A stretch of DNA of 36,340 bases from Streptomyces sp. ISL-11 (GTDB lineage Bacteria > Actinomycetota > Actinomycetes > Streptomycetales > Streptomycetaceae): NCBI RefSeq assembly GCF_018614525.1, contig NZ_JAGGOL010000010.1:6631-42970 (forward strand), given 5' to 3'. This document shows, piece by piece, positions 1 through 7,763 of this stretch; position 1 is the stretch's first letter, and every line of letters begins with the position of its first letter. The notes beneath the pieces were generated by a model. That model was not told the DNA's origin. It did not search any database and saw only the letters and a program-made list of their open reading frames with translations. The translations under genes were made by a program, and so were the position numbers.

Positions 1-1576
1 CGCCGAGGTCGGCCTTGCCGTCACCGTTGAAGTCGCCCGCGACCGGCTTGCTGCGCTCCCAGTTCCAGCTGCCGGTCGTCCGGTCGTTGTTGTCCCAGGC
101 GCGCTTCGGGCCCCGGATCCCGCCGTCGTACGAGTACAGGATGTGGAAGGCCGTGTGGTTCATGTTGTCGTCACCCTGGCCCTCGTTGTAGAGGATGCCG
201 ACGTCCGCCTTGCCATCGCCGTTGAAGTCACCGGCGACAGGCTTGCTGCGCTCCCAGTTCCAGCTGCCCGTGGTCCGGTCGTTGTTGTCCCAGACCTTGG
301 CCGGCGCCTTGAACGATTTGCCGTCGCTGATGAACTCGTACAGCGAGGTACGGAAGTCGCCGGTGTCGTCCCGGCCGTCGTTGTACAGGACCGCGACGTC
401 CGTCTTGCCGTCGCCGTTGAAGTCCCCGACGGTCATCTTGCTGCGGTCGGCGTTCCAGCTTCCGGCCGAGGACGCTTCGTTGTCCCACACCTTGACGGGC
501 GCATCGAAGCCGTGACCGTTGCTGGTGAACTTGTACAGCGTGGTCATGTTCTTGCCCGCGTCGGACCTGCCGTTGTTGTAGAGGACGGCGATATCGGCCT
601 TGCCGTCGCCGTCGAAGTCGCCGGTGGTGGTGCTGGGGACCGCCTTGTTGGCGACGAAGAAGCCGGAGCCGGCGGACATCGGGCCGTCCTTGCCCGCGGC
701 GTTCTTGGCCCTGACGGTCAGCGTATGGGGGCCGTCGGCCAGTTCGGTGGTGTCCAGCGACGCCGAGTACTGGTTGCCGGGGCTGGCGACGGACTCCGCC
801 AGCCGGCCGTCGATGTAGAACTCCGCGCCCGTGGGGGTGCCGACGCTCTCGGACACCGAGGCGGTGAGGGCGACCTGGCCGTTCAGGATCGCCTGGTCCG
901 CCGGACCTGTCACCTTGGCCTCGGCCGGACTGGCGCTGGTGTCCTCGGCGCCCGGCTCGGGGGTGACGGGTCCGTCGACTATGTTGTTGTAACGGTAGGC
1001 CCCGTAGCCGTCGGTGGGGTGGCCCGAGAGCCAGGAGTCGTTGAAGTTCCCCACATAGCGCTGAGTGACCACTCTGCGGCCGCTCTCGGAGTAGTAATAG
1101 AACGTCTGGGCCGACTTGTTGATCCAGCCGGCGAAGATGATGACGTGGCTCTGCGTGTTGTTGAGGATGTCGCCGGGCTTCAGGTCGGACGTGCTGATCC
1201 GGGTCGTGACATCGCGCAGGGACCAGGTGTTGCGGCTCTGGTTGAGCATCCAGGCCATGGAGACGTAGCCGGAGCAGTCCTGGCGGTACCAGCCGCCCGT
1301 CGCCTCGTCCTTGTACCAGCTGTACGGCGAGCTGAGTCCGTTCGCGCTGTACGGAACCTTGTGGGCGGCCCAGTCTCTCGCCCGGTCCAGCACCTGTTGC
1401 CGCGTGACGCGGCTGCCCGCGGCGGCACCGTGACCGAGGGTGCCCGTCGAGACCACCGGCATCCCGTCGGACTGCCGGGACTCGGCCTGTGCCGTCCCGG
1501 TGGCCAGGGCGGCCGACGCGATCGCGGTCACGAGGAGCAGGGACGCGCCACGGCGGGCGGATTCCTTCAGAAGCAT
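1..1576 (-). CDS. Secreted NlpC/P60-like cell-wall hydrolase with Ig-like domain and FG-GAP repeats (3' end outside window)
   Basis: The frame is open from ATG at 1576 to the window edge, so the C-terminus is missing. A signal peptide (MLLKESARRG start, hydrophobic core, cut near A-Q-A-E at about residue 31) predicts export. Residues about 55-190 look like an NlpC/P60-type amidase: the candidate nucleophile lies in RQDCSGYVSMAW and the candidate His in SHVIIFAGW. A linker follows, then a bacterial Ig-like domain of about 90 residues and at least four FG-GAP/VCBS repeats of about 52 residues with the Ca-binding-like motif GDFNGDGKAD. By family it should cut peptidoglycan peptides outside the cell, with the repeats probably binding wall or matrix. 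The Ig-like and repeat part is closely related to the next gene, but the catalytic head differs. Family is fairly sure; the exact bond cut is not known. Confidence 0.85.
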   Translation of the reverse strand, partial: MLLKESARRGASLLLVTAIASAALATGTAQAESRQSDGMPVVSTGTLGHGAAAGSRVTRQQVLDRARDWAAHKVPYSANGLSSPYSWYKDEATGGWYRQDCSGYVSMAWMLNQSRNTWSLRDVTTRISTSDLKPGDILNNTQSHVIIFAGWINKSAQTFYYYSESGRRVVTQRYVGNFNDSWLSGHPTDGYGAYRYNNIVDGPVTPEPGAEDTSASPAEAKVTGPADQAILNGQVALTASVSESVGTPTGAEFYIDGRLAESVASPGNQYSASLDTTELADGPHTLTVRAKNAAGKDGPMSAGSGFFVANKAVPSTTTGDFDGDGKADIAVLYNNGRSDAGKNMTTLYKFTSNGHGFDAPVKVWDNEASSAGSWNADRSKMTVGDFNGDGKTDVAVLYNDGRDDTGDFRTSLYEFISDGKSFKAPAKVWDNNDRTTGSWNWERSKPVAGDFNGDGKADVGILYNEGQGDDNMNHTAFHILYSYDGGIRGPKRAWDNNDRTTGSWNWERSKPVAGDFNGDGKADLG

Positions 1577-1619
1577 GGGTGTCTCCAGACACGTCGAAGC
1601 AAGGAACAACGCAGGTGAC

Positions 1620-1742
1620 GAGAAAGCCCCCGCAGGCGGGGGGGCGTACTACGCGGCCGCACAGGCGGTGCGGTGTCGCGTGGTGAGCGCCTGCGTCACA
1701 TTGACGAAGCGCATCGCGAAGTTGTGACGGCGGAGACGAAAT
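1620..1742 (-). promoter_or_regulatory. Conserved leader, copy 1, with possible 21-codon upstream ORF
   Basis: This leader precedes the NlpC/P60-like gene. Positions 1702-1740 are identical to 3925-3963 in front of the Rpf-like gene, and similarity continues to about 1620. It holds a hairpin with arms 1657-1662 and 1668-1673 (CCGCAC/GTGCGG) that is also conserved. A short ORF reads on the minus strand from ATG 1714 (or GTG 1699) to TAG at 1649-1651 and contains QALTTRHRTACA. The second copy encodes QALTKRHRTACA in one frame, so a peptide may be what is conserved. No Shine-Dalgarno is evident. It does not match the ydaO c-di-AMP riboswitch consensus that I can recall. Confidence 0.5.
1626..1645 (-). 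terminator. GC-rich hairpin in leader 1 (possible attenuator)
   Basis: On the minus strand CCCCCG-CCTG-CGGGGG forms a 6-bp stem followed by CTTTCTCG. It lies just after the stop of the short upstream ORF and about 50 nt before the coding start, where an attenuator would sit. The second leader copy has only a weaker CCTC/GAGG version at the same place. Function is inferred from position. Confidence 0.4.
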
Positions 1743-1770
1743 TAATCTGAGTTGCTCGGGAGAAACCGAA

Positions 1771-1805
1771 GCCCCCCGCCGCGCTGCCGCACGGCGAGGG
1801 GCGGG
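1771..1805 (-). terminator. Possible terminator of the Rpf-like gene
   Basis: An imperfect GC-rich inverted repeat (GCCCCCCGCCG against CGGCGAGGGGC) lies about 70 bp beyond the stop codon of the Rpf-like gene on the minus strand. There is no T-run, as is common in Streptomyces. The stem has mismatches, so this is tentative. Confidence 0.3.
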
Positions 1806-1874
1806 TGGGGAGCTGGTGGGGGAAGACGACGGACAGGTGTTACGCGGGCGGGGTCGTCCGCCGCCCGCGCCGTA

Positions 1875-3722
1875 TCAGGCCAGGTCGCTGCGGTACCACC
1901 GCCAGGAGCTGAACGTACGGCTGCCCCAGGACTCGACCGGCGGGGAGACCGCTTCGGCGCGGCCGGCGAAGGTGAACAGCTTGACCTCGCCCTTGCCGTC
2001 GGGGCTCTCGCCACCGTTGTAGAGGACACCCAGGTCCGCCTTGCCGTCACCGTCGAAGTCACCGGCGGTCGGCTTGGCGGAGTCGGCGTTCCAGCTGCCG
2101 GTGGCGCGGTCGTTGTTGTCCCAGGCGCGCTTGGGGGCGTTGATGCCACCGGCGCGGCCGTATGCGACGTGGAAGGCAGTGTGGTTCTGGCCGTCGCTGC
2201 CCTTGCCCTCGTCGTAGAGGATGCCGAGGTCGGACTTGCCGTCGCCGTTGAAGTCACCGGCGACGGGCTTGCTGCTCTGCCAGTTCCAGCTGCCGGTCGT
2301 CCGGTCGTTGTTGTCCCAGACCCTCTTCGGTCGGGTGATGGCGTCGGCAGTGCCGTAGCCGATGTGGAAGGCGGTGCGGAAGTCGCCGGTGTTGTCCTTG
2401 CCCTCGTCGTAGAGGATGCCGAGGTCGGCCTTGCCGTCGCCGTTGAAGTCGCCCGCGACCGGCTTGCTGCTCTGCCAGTTCCAGGAACCGGTGGTGCGGT
2501 CATTGTTGTCCCACGCCCGTTTGGGCTCCTGGACCCCGTTGGCCGTGGCGTAGGCGATGTGGAAGGCCGTGCGGAAGTCGCCGGTGTCGTCCTTGCCCTC
2601 GTTGTAGAGGATGCCGACATCCGCCTTGCCGTCGCCGTTGAAGTCGCCCGCGACCGGCTTGGACCGCTTCCAGTCCCAGGACTGGGTGCTCCGCCACTGC
2701 TTCACCGGCTTGTCGAAGCCGGCGCCGTGACTGGTGAAGGTCCACAGGGCAGTGCGGTTGTTCTTGGCGTCGTCCTGGCCCTCGTTGTAGAGGACGCCGA
2801 CGTCGGTCCTGCCGTCACCGTTGAAGTCCCCGGCGATGACCTTGGAGTTGGCCCAGTCCCAGGAGCCGGCACCGGCTTCCAGGTTGTCCCACACCTTCAC
2901 CGGCGCGGCGAACGATCCCCGGCCCGTGCTCAGCAGCGTCCACAGCGCGGTGTGGTTGTCCTTGCCCTCCCGGTCGTAGCCGTAGAGGATCGCGATGTCG
3001 GCCTTGCCGTCGCCGTTGAAGTCGCCGGTGGTCCGGCCGACCGTGCCCCGGTTGGCGACGAAGAAGGAGACGCCCGAGGACGTCGGCCCGGTCTGGCCGG
3101 CGTCGTTGACCGCACGGGCGGTCACGGTGTGCGGCCCCTCCGCCAGGGTCGTGGTGTCCAGGCTCACGCTGTACGAGGGCCCGGCCCCGGAAGCCGTACC
3201 GACGGCGTCGCCGTCCACGAAGAAGGCGGCCCCGGTCGGCTTCCCCTCCTCCTCGGTCACGGACGCGGACAGCGTGACCGTACCGCTGAGGACGCCACGG
3301 TCCTCCGGGCCCGTGACACGGGTGACGGGTGGGGTGGCGCGCGGGTACGGATCGACGCCATCGTTGACCAGACCCTTCTCGCGGGCGCAGTTGCCCCACT
3401 GGCTCGCCCCGGAACCCCGAAGGATCCTTTCCGCGACGATGATCTGCTCCTTCTTGGATGCCTTGTGCGGATACTCGGCGAACTCCCTTCCGTTGTAGGC
3501 GTCCCAGGTGGGCTTCATGATCTGGAGGCCGCCGTAGTAGGGGCCGTCGGGGTTGACGACGGTCCAGTCGCCCGTGCTCTCGCACTGGGCCATCCGCTCC
3601 CACATCGCCAGGGAGGCGGCGGAGGCGGGGGAGGCGGAGGTGAGAAGTGCGGCAGGGGCGAGGGAGGAGACGAGGGCGGCGGCGAGGGCGAGACGCACGG
3701 CGCCGCGGGATCTTTCGGTCAT
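1875..3722 (-). CDS. Secreted Rpf-like transglycosylase with Ig-like domain and six FG-GAP repeats
   Basis: This 615-residue protein starts at ATG 3722. An ATG 39 bp upstream is in frame, but the signal peptide fits the downstream start (MTERSRGAVRLALAAAL, cut near ASA). Residues about 35-115 match the resuscitation-promoting-factor/transglycosylase fold: WERMAQCESTGDW carries the catalytic Glu, followed by YYGGLQI, Y-P-H-K-A and QWGNC. By family it cleaves the glycan strand of peptidoglycan during germination or growth. An Ig-like domain (about 120-215, ending SSGVSFFVAN) and six repeats (about 220-600), each with a D-x-D-G-D-G core, complete it. The tail is near-identical in style to the neighbouring NlpC/P60-like gene, and both genes share a leader, suggesting a paralogous co-regulated pair. 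Confidence 0.9.
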   Translation of the reverse strand: MTERSRGAVRLALAAALVSSLAPAALLTSASPASAASLAMWERMAQCESTGDWTVVNPDGPYYGGLQIMKPTWDAYNGREFAEYPHKASKKEQIIVAERILRGSGASQWGNCAREKGLVNDGVDPYPRATPPVTRVTGPEDRGVLSGTVTLSASVTEEEGKPTGAAFFVDGDAVGTASGAGPSYSVSLDTTTLAEGPHTVTARAVNDAGQTGPTSSGVSFFVANRGTVGRTTGDFNGDGKADIAILYGYDREGKDNHTALWTLLSTGRGSFAAPVKVWDNLEAGAGSWDWANSKVIAGDFNGDGRTDVGVLYNEGQDDAKNNRTALWTFTSHGAGFDKPVKQWRSTQSWDWKRSKPVAGDFNGDGKADVGILYNEGKDDTGDFRTAFHIAYATANGVQEPKRAWDNNDRTTGSWNWQSSKPVAGDFNGDGKADLGILYDEGKDNTGDFRTAFHIGYGTADAITRPKRVWDNNDRTTGSWNWQSSKPVAGDFNGDGKSDLGILYDEGKGSDGQNHTAFHVAYGRAGGINAPKRAWDNNDRATGSWNADSAKPTAGDFDGDGKADLGVLYNGGESPDGKGEVKLFTFAGRAEAVSPPVESWGSRTFSSWRWYRSDLA

Positions 3723-3850
3723 GGAGGATGTCCTGTGGATGAGAGAAGGGCGCACCGCCACGAGGGACGCCTCGCGGCGGTGCGGCTACGGGGTGTGCGC
3801 GTCGGCCGAGGTTGCTGCGGTACCAGCGCGCAGGGCGATGGTGACGAGGA

Positions 3851-3963
3851 GCCTCGCAGGCAGGAGGGCGTACGGCGACCGCACAGGCGGTGCGGTGCCG
3901 CTTGGTGAGTGCCTGCACCAACACTGACGAAGCGCATCGCGAAGTTGTGACGGCGGAGACGAA
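3851..3963 (-). promoter_or_regulatory. Conserved leader, copy 2, upstream of the Rpf-like gene
   Basis: Positions 3925-3963 repeat 1702-1740 exactly, and similarity continues through the CCGCAC/GTGCGG hairpin (arms 3879-3884 and 3890-3895). In one minus-strand frame, starting around GTG 3924, TTG 3921 or GTG 3918, it reads QALTKRHRTACAVA, almost the same as the peptide in copy 1. A one-base difference puts the upstream ATG out of frame here, and this frame has no stop before the Rpf-like gene, so a free leader peptide is doubtful for this copy. It may act as a promoter, an RNA structure, or both. Confidence 0.5.
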
Positions 3964-4057
3964 GTCGGTCCGAGGCGGTCTGGGCCGCTCCGGAGCAGAC
4001 GAAGCCCCGGCGCGCGGCGGGTCACGGCGGTGTGCAGCGTCCGGTGTGGCCGCCGCT

Positions 4058-4840
4058 TCAGTCGCCGGCGGGGGACCAGAAGGGCGCGGGCAGCGCCTCG
4101 ACCTCGATGGCGGCTTGGCGCAGATCGGCGGCAACCGGCTCCAGCGCGGCATAAACCGGATCGCCGCCGGCGGCCATGCGGCCGATGACGTCGGCGTTGG
4201 TCCGGGCCCGTGCGGCCACCACGTTCCCGAAGGCCGACCGGTCGCCGTCGTAGCCGTAGGCGTCGAGCAGCAGGTGCAGGCGTCGGCACCGGTCCTCGAA
4301 CGCGGTGAACCCCGTCCTCTCGGCCAATCGGCGGGCGTGCAACGGCACCCAGGCCAATGCCATGAACGCCAGATCGAACTCGCGCGACGAAGGCCCAGCC
4401 GTGTCCCAGTCGAAGAACCCGACCAGCTCACCCTCGTGCCATACCGCGTTCCACGGCGCGGCGTCATGGTGCCCGATGACCAGCCCCGGCCGCCAGGTCT
4501 GCCCGGCAAGCCAACGCGCACCCGGTGGCGGCACAAACGATTCCGTCGCGTCATGCAGCCGACGGGCCCACCTGCCCACACCCACCAACGCGGTGTCCGA
4601 GTACACCCACGCAGGCCAGGGAAGGTCCTCACCAACGGTCTCGCCCACCAGATGGGTCAAAACCTCACGCCTTTGCCCGTCCATCCCCAAGGCCCGGGGC
4701 GCGCCACCGAATTCCACGGCCTCGAGATGACGCAGCACCGCATGCACGGCAGACGTCCAGGGCTGTACGGGCCGGTGGACCGCATTCCCGATACGCACCG
4801 CACCTACGGTCCGGCCGCCAGGCAGACGCTGCTCCTCCAT
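4058..4840 (-). CDS. Aminoglycoside-phosphotransferase-family kinase (small-molecule kinase)
   Basis: This 260-residue soluble protein belongs to the APH/choline-kinase-like fold. The catalytic loop is GHHDAAPWNAVW (Brenner motif H-x-D-x4-N) and the metal-binding aspartate lies in FFDWDTAGP, so it looks active. ATG 4840 (MEEQRLPGGR) was chosen because the 26 residues upstream are unlike the family; the ribosome-binding site is weak. The family transfers phosphate from ATP to hydroxyls of antibiotics, sugars or amino alcohols, and this sequence does not reveal the substrate. It is monocistronic and divergent from the drug-exporter gene, so a resistance role is possible but unproven. Confidence 0.8.
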   Translation of the reverse strand: MEEQRLPGGRTVGAVRIGNAVHRPVQPWTSAVHAVLRHLEAVEFGGAPRALGMDGQRREVLTHLVGETVGEDLPWPAWVYSDTALVGVGRWARRLHDATESFVPPPGARWLAGQTWRPGLVIGHHDAAPWNAVWHEGELVGFFDWDTAGPSSREFDLAFMALAWVPLHARRLAERTGFTAFEDRCRRLHLLLDAYGYDGDRSAFGNVVAARARTNADVIGRMAAGGDPVYAALEPVAADLRQAAIEVEALPAPFWSPAGD

Positions 4841-5299
4841 GACCTGGTTGTACCGCGCTGCCCCGCCGCGCACACACGCGCCCCGGCCACTGCCCGCCGC
4901 CTCACTCCTGGCAGGCACCGTTGCAAGGCGCGCCCCAGCGCCGACCTCATCTGCTCATCACGCCATATCTGGCGTGCGCAGGGCCCGGAGGCTGTCGTAT
5001 CGTGCATAAGTCCCTGCGCCGGAGACTCCGGCGGCAGTGTCAGACTTCCTGTTCCTTCTGTAGTGGTTTCGAGGTGACGACGTATCTCCCAGGCCCTGTA
5101 GCCGTCCGCATTCCCCCACGTTCTGATTTTTGGAACGTGCCCGGGGGCGGACGTCGCACTGGCCTGAGTTGCGTCACCCACCCCCGCAGTTTCCTGTCAT
5201 TTCCCGGGTGCAGCTCTGCCGACTGCCCCGGGTTTCGTGTTTTCCGGCCCCGGCGCGGCTGACGGCAAGCTCCCCGATTCCTGAATCCGGAGTCCTACC
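4841..5299. promoter_or_regulatory. Divergent intergenic region with a hairpin/operator-like repeat
   Basis: No gene is seen in these 459 bp between the kinase and the exporter. At 5014-5036 an inverted repeat (GCCGGA-GAC-TCCGGC, flanked by CTGC and GCAG) could be an operator or terminator. The region presumably carries both divergent promoters. No clear -10/-35 pair could be assigned. Confidence 0.35.
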
Positions 5300-6779
5300 G
5301 TGGCTTCCCCCGCGCTCGACAGCGAGCCGAACCACACCACCGAGCCCTCGGTTCACGCCGCATCCAGCAGGTCGTCCAAGATGACACTGACCGCCAGGAT
5401 CGCTCTCGTGGTCGTCCTGGCCGCCGAACTCATGGACAACCTCGATCACACGGTCGTCCTCACCGCCATCCCGGCCATCCAGCAGTCGATCGGCGCCGGA
5501 CCGGCCGCAGTGCAGTGGCTGACAGCCGGTTATGCGCTGACCTTCGCCCTCGGGCTGATCACGGGCGGCAGGCTCGGCGACGCGTACGGCCGTCGCAAGG
5601 TCTTCCTCATCGGCACCGCCGTGTTCACCCTCGCTTCGCTGCTGTGCGGCATCGCGGCCGGATCCGGCATGCTGATAGCTGCCCGCGTGCTCCAGGGCGG
5701 CGGCGCCGCCGTGATGATCCCGCAGGTGCTGGCGACCATGCACGTCACCTTCGACGGCGAGAACCGCAGCAAGGCGTTCGGCCTCTACGGTGCCGTCCTG
5801 TCGGTCGGCGCCGTCATGGGCCCGGCCCTGGGCGGCGTGGTCACCGAGGCCGACCTGTTCGGACTGTCCTGGCGGCCGATCTTCCTGATCAACGTGCCCA
5901 TCGGCCTCGCCGTGATCATCCTCGGACGGAAATTCATCGCCGAGTCGACCGCGGAGAAGACCGAGCGCCTCGACCTCACCGGCATGCTGCTGTCCGCGCC
6001 GGCCATGCTTCTGATCGTCTTCCCGCTCACGGAGGGCCACGCCCACCACTGGCCGCTGTGGTGCTTCGCCATGCTCGCCGGCGGTCTCCTCGTGCTCGGC
6101 GTCTTCCTGCGCCATCAGCAGCGCAAGAAGGACGCCCCGCTCGTGGTGCTGTCCCTCTTCAAGGGCAAGGAGTTCTCCGGCGGCCTGTCCCGCGCAGCTG
6201 ATGCTGGGCCTGCTGTCCGGCATGTTCTTCATGACCTGGACGCTGTACCTGCAGCGCGGCCTGGGCATGAGCCCGCTCCAGGCGGCCCTGGCCTTCGTGG
6301 TGATCGCCCTCGGCGAGATGGCCGGTGCGGTGATCGCGATGAAGACCGCCGGGCGCTTCGGGCGCCGCGTGCCACAGGCCGGAGCGCTGATCGCACTCGC
6401 CTCGATGGTGGCCTACGGGCTCCAGGTCAGCAGCCGGCAGGCCGACCTGACCATCCCCGCGATGACTGTCCCCCTCCTGCTGCTCGGCATCGGCTTCGGC
6501 ACGATCGGCGCGCCGATCGCCGACATGTCACTCGCCAAGGTTCCGCACGAGAGCGCCGGTTCGGCCTCGGGCCTGTTCAACACCTCGACCCAGCTGGGCA
6601 TCGCCTTCGGTGCCGCGCTGACCGCCCTCGTCTTCTTCTCTGCCACCGGCGGTTCGCCCGACGGCACGGTCAACCGCGACGCGTTCACCGGCGTGCTCTG
6701 GTGGGTCGGCGGCGCCTTCGCCGTGATGTGGGGCCTGATGTTCTTCCTGCCCAAGCACACGAACAGCCAGGCCGACTGA
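5300..6779 (+). pseudogene. DHA2-family (14-TM) MFS drug exporter, frameshifted near 6190
   Basis: The gene starts at GTG 5300 with GGAG at 5289-5292. The first part reads as an EmrB/QacA-type proton antiporter (MDNLDHTVVLTAIPAIQ; motif A GRLGDAYGRRKVFL; LQGGGAAVMIPQ) for about 296 residues. The continuation, MLGLLSGMFFMTWTLYLQ to PKHTNSQAD at 6779, is in the next frame. Dropping one C from the CCC at 6189-6191 restores S-A-Q-L-M-L-G and a full-length protein of about 492 residues. So there is a one-base insertion, either a real inactivating mutation or a sequencing error at a C run. Exporters of this family expel drugs or metabolites from the cytoplasm. The downstream genes also look damaged. 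Confidence 0.8.
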
Positions 6780-7028
6780 GCCAGTTCCCCATGGCGGCGG
6801 TGCCGGCCTTCAGGGACACGCGTCCTTCGTACCCGGTGCACATCGTGGTCGTGCCGAAACAGCATGTCGCTCGGACTGGCGGGAGCGGTCCGGAGTTGGA
6901 TGGGCCAGCTGCTATCTCCCTTCTCCCGCTTTGTCAGTAAATGGGCGTATCTTCGCGGTCGGTCAGGCGTTGGGTAGGCGGAGCCACGTACCCGTGGCCG
7001 TCGGCCCTCACCTTCCGGAGCCTCTACC

Positions 7029-7694
7029 GCGAAGACGCCCCTGCTGCGCACTGCCGCCCTCGCCCTCTCCACAGCTGCCCTGATGTCACCTCAGGCTGCG
7101 CCTTCCTCGGCACTCTCCTCCGCAGGGTTGCTGCCTGCGGCGTCGTTGCCGCTGCGCACCGGTACGCCCTTCACCTTCTGCCTGACCGACGCCGGTGCAA
7201 AAGCGTTGGCTGGAGCCGGGATGGAGCTGGAGGCCGTGGCCCCTGTCACGATCGTCACGGTGGCTGGGCACCGGTGTGTGCAGTGGACCATCGACGGCGG
7301 CCGGCTGGAGAGCGATCTGTCCGCGGTCGGCGCGACGTCAGAGGGTGGGTTCGTGCTGCGCCGCGGCAGCCAGCGCGCGGAGTTCACGCAGATGCTGTCG
7401 TCGATCAGGCTCGGCGACAACGTGTCCCACGGCCGTATGCTCCATGCCGGTCAGCGGATCGAGACCTTCACTTCCCCCGCCTCGCAGATCAAACTGTCGG
7501 CCACGGACGGGATCGTCGCCGACGACCTTCCCGTCTACCTCGCTCCCGCGGCCGCTCAGGCCATCACCGGAGACATCCCCGCCAGCCCCCTGACCGGAGG
7601 GCAGCAGTTGTTCACAGCCAACGCCCACATCGGCGTCCTTCCCGCCGGCCTTGCCCCGCAGACCGGCGGGAAGGAAGTCAAGAAGGCGATGTGA
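7029..7694 (+). CDS. Secreted protein of unknown function, apparent start codon lost
   Basis: The first ATG is at 7083 (203 residues), but the frame is open upstream to 6978 and encodes a convincing signal peptide immediately before it: x-K-T-P-L-L-R-T-A-A-L-A-L-S-T-A-A-L-M-S-P-Q-A-A-P-S-S-A from 7029. A ribosome-binding site GGAG lies at 7017-7020, eight bases before codon 7029. That codon is GCG, where GTG would be expected. The mature part is rich in small and beta-forming residues (FTFCLTDAG, VTIVTVAGHRCVQW, GGFVLRRGSQRAEF) with two cysteines and no motif I recognise. Either the export signal has been lost by one T-to-C change, or the protein starts at 7083 and stays inside. It lies directly before the terpene synthase. 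Confidence 0.6.
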   Translation, partial: AKTPLLRTAALALSTAALMSPQAAPSSALSSAGLLPAASLPLRTGTPFTFCLTDAGAKALAGAGMELEAVAPVTIVTVAGHRCVQWTIDGGRLESDLSAVGATSEGGFVLRRGSQRAEFTQMLSSIRLGDNVSHGRMLHAGQRIETFTSPASQIKLSATDGIVADDLPVYLAPAAAQAITGDIPASPLTGGQQLFTANAHIGVLPAGLAPQTGGKEVKKAM

Positions 7695-7763
7695 TCCCTG
7701 CATCGCGCGAGCCGCAGCCCGCGAACGGGCCGACAGCGTTGCGCTGATCGCGGATATCCCTGC

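Noticed and set aside
143..1618. Long plus-strand ORF of 491 codons opposite the first hydrolase gene
   Set aside because: High-GC shadow of repeated coding DNA; composition is Val/Ala/Gly-rich without any domain, and the minus-strand protein has clear motifs. The same holds for the 718-codon ORF at 1752-3908.
1577..1742. ydaO-type c-di-AMP riboswitch before the muralytic genes
   Set aside because: Expected from known Streptomyces wall-hydrolase genes, but the conserved purine-rich GGGGGA and GGGUGAAU-type blocks are not visible in either leader.
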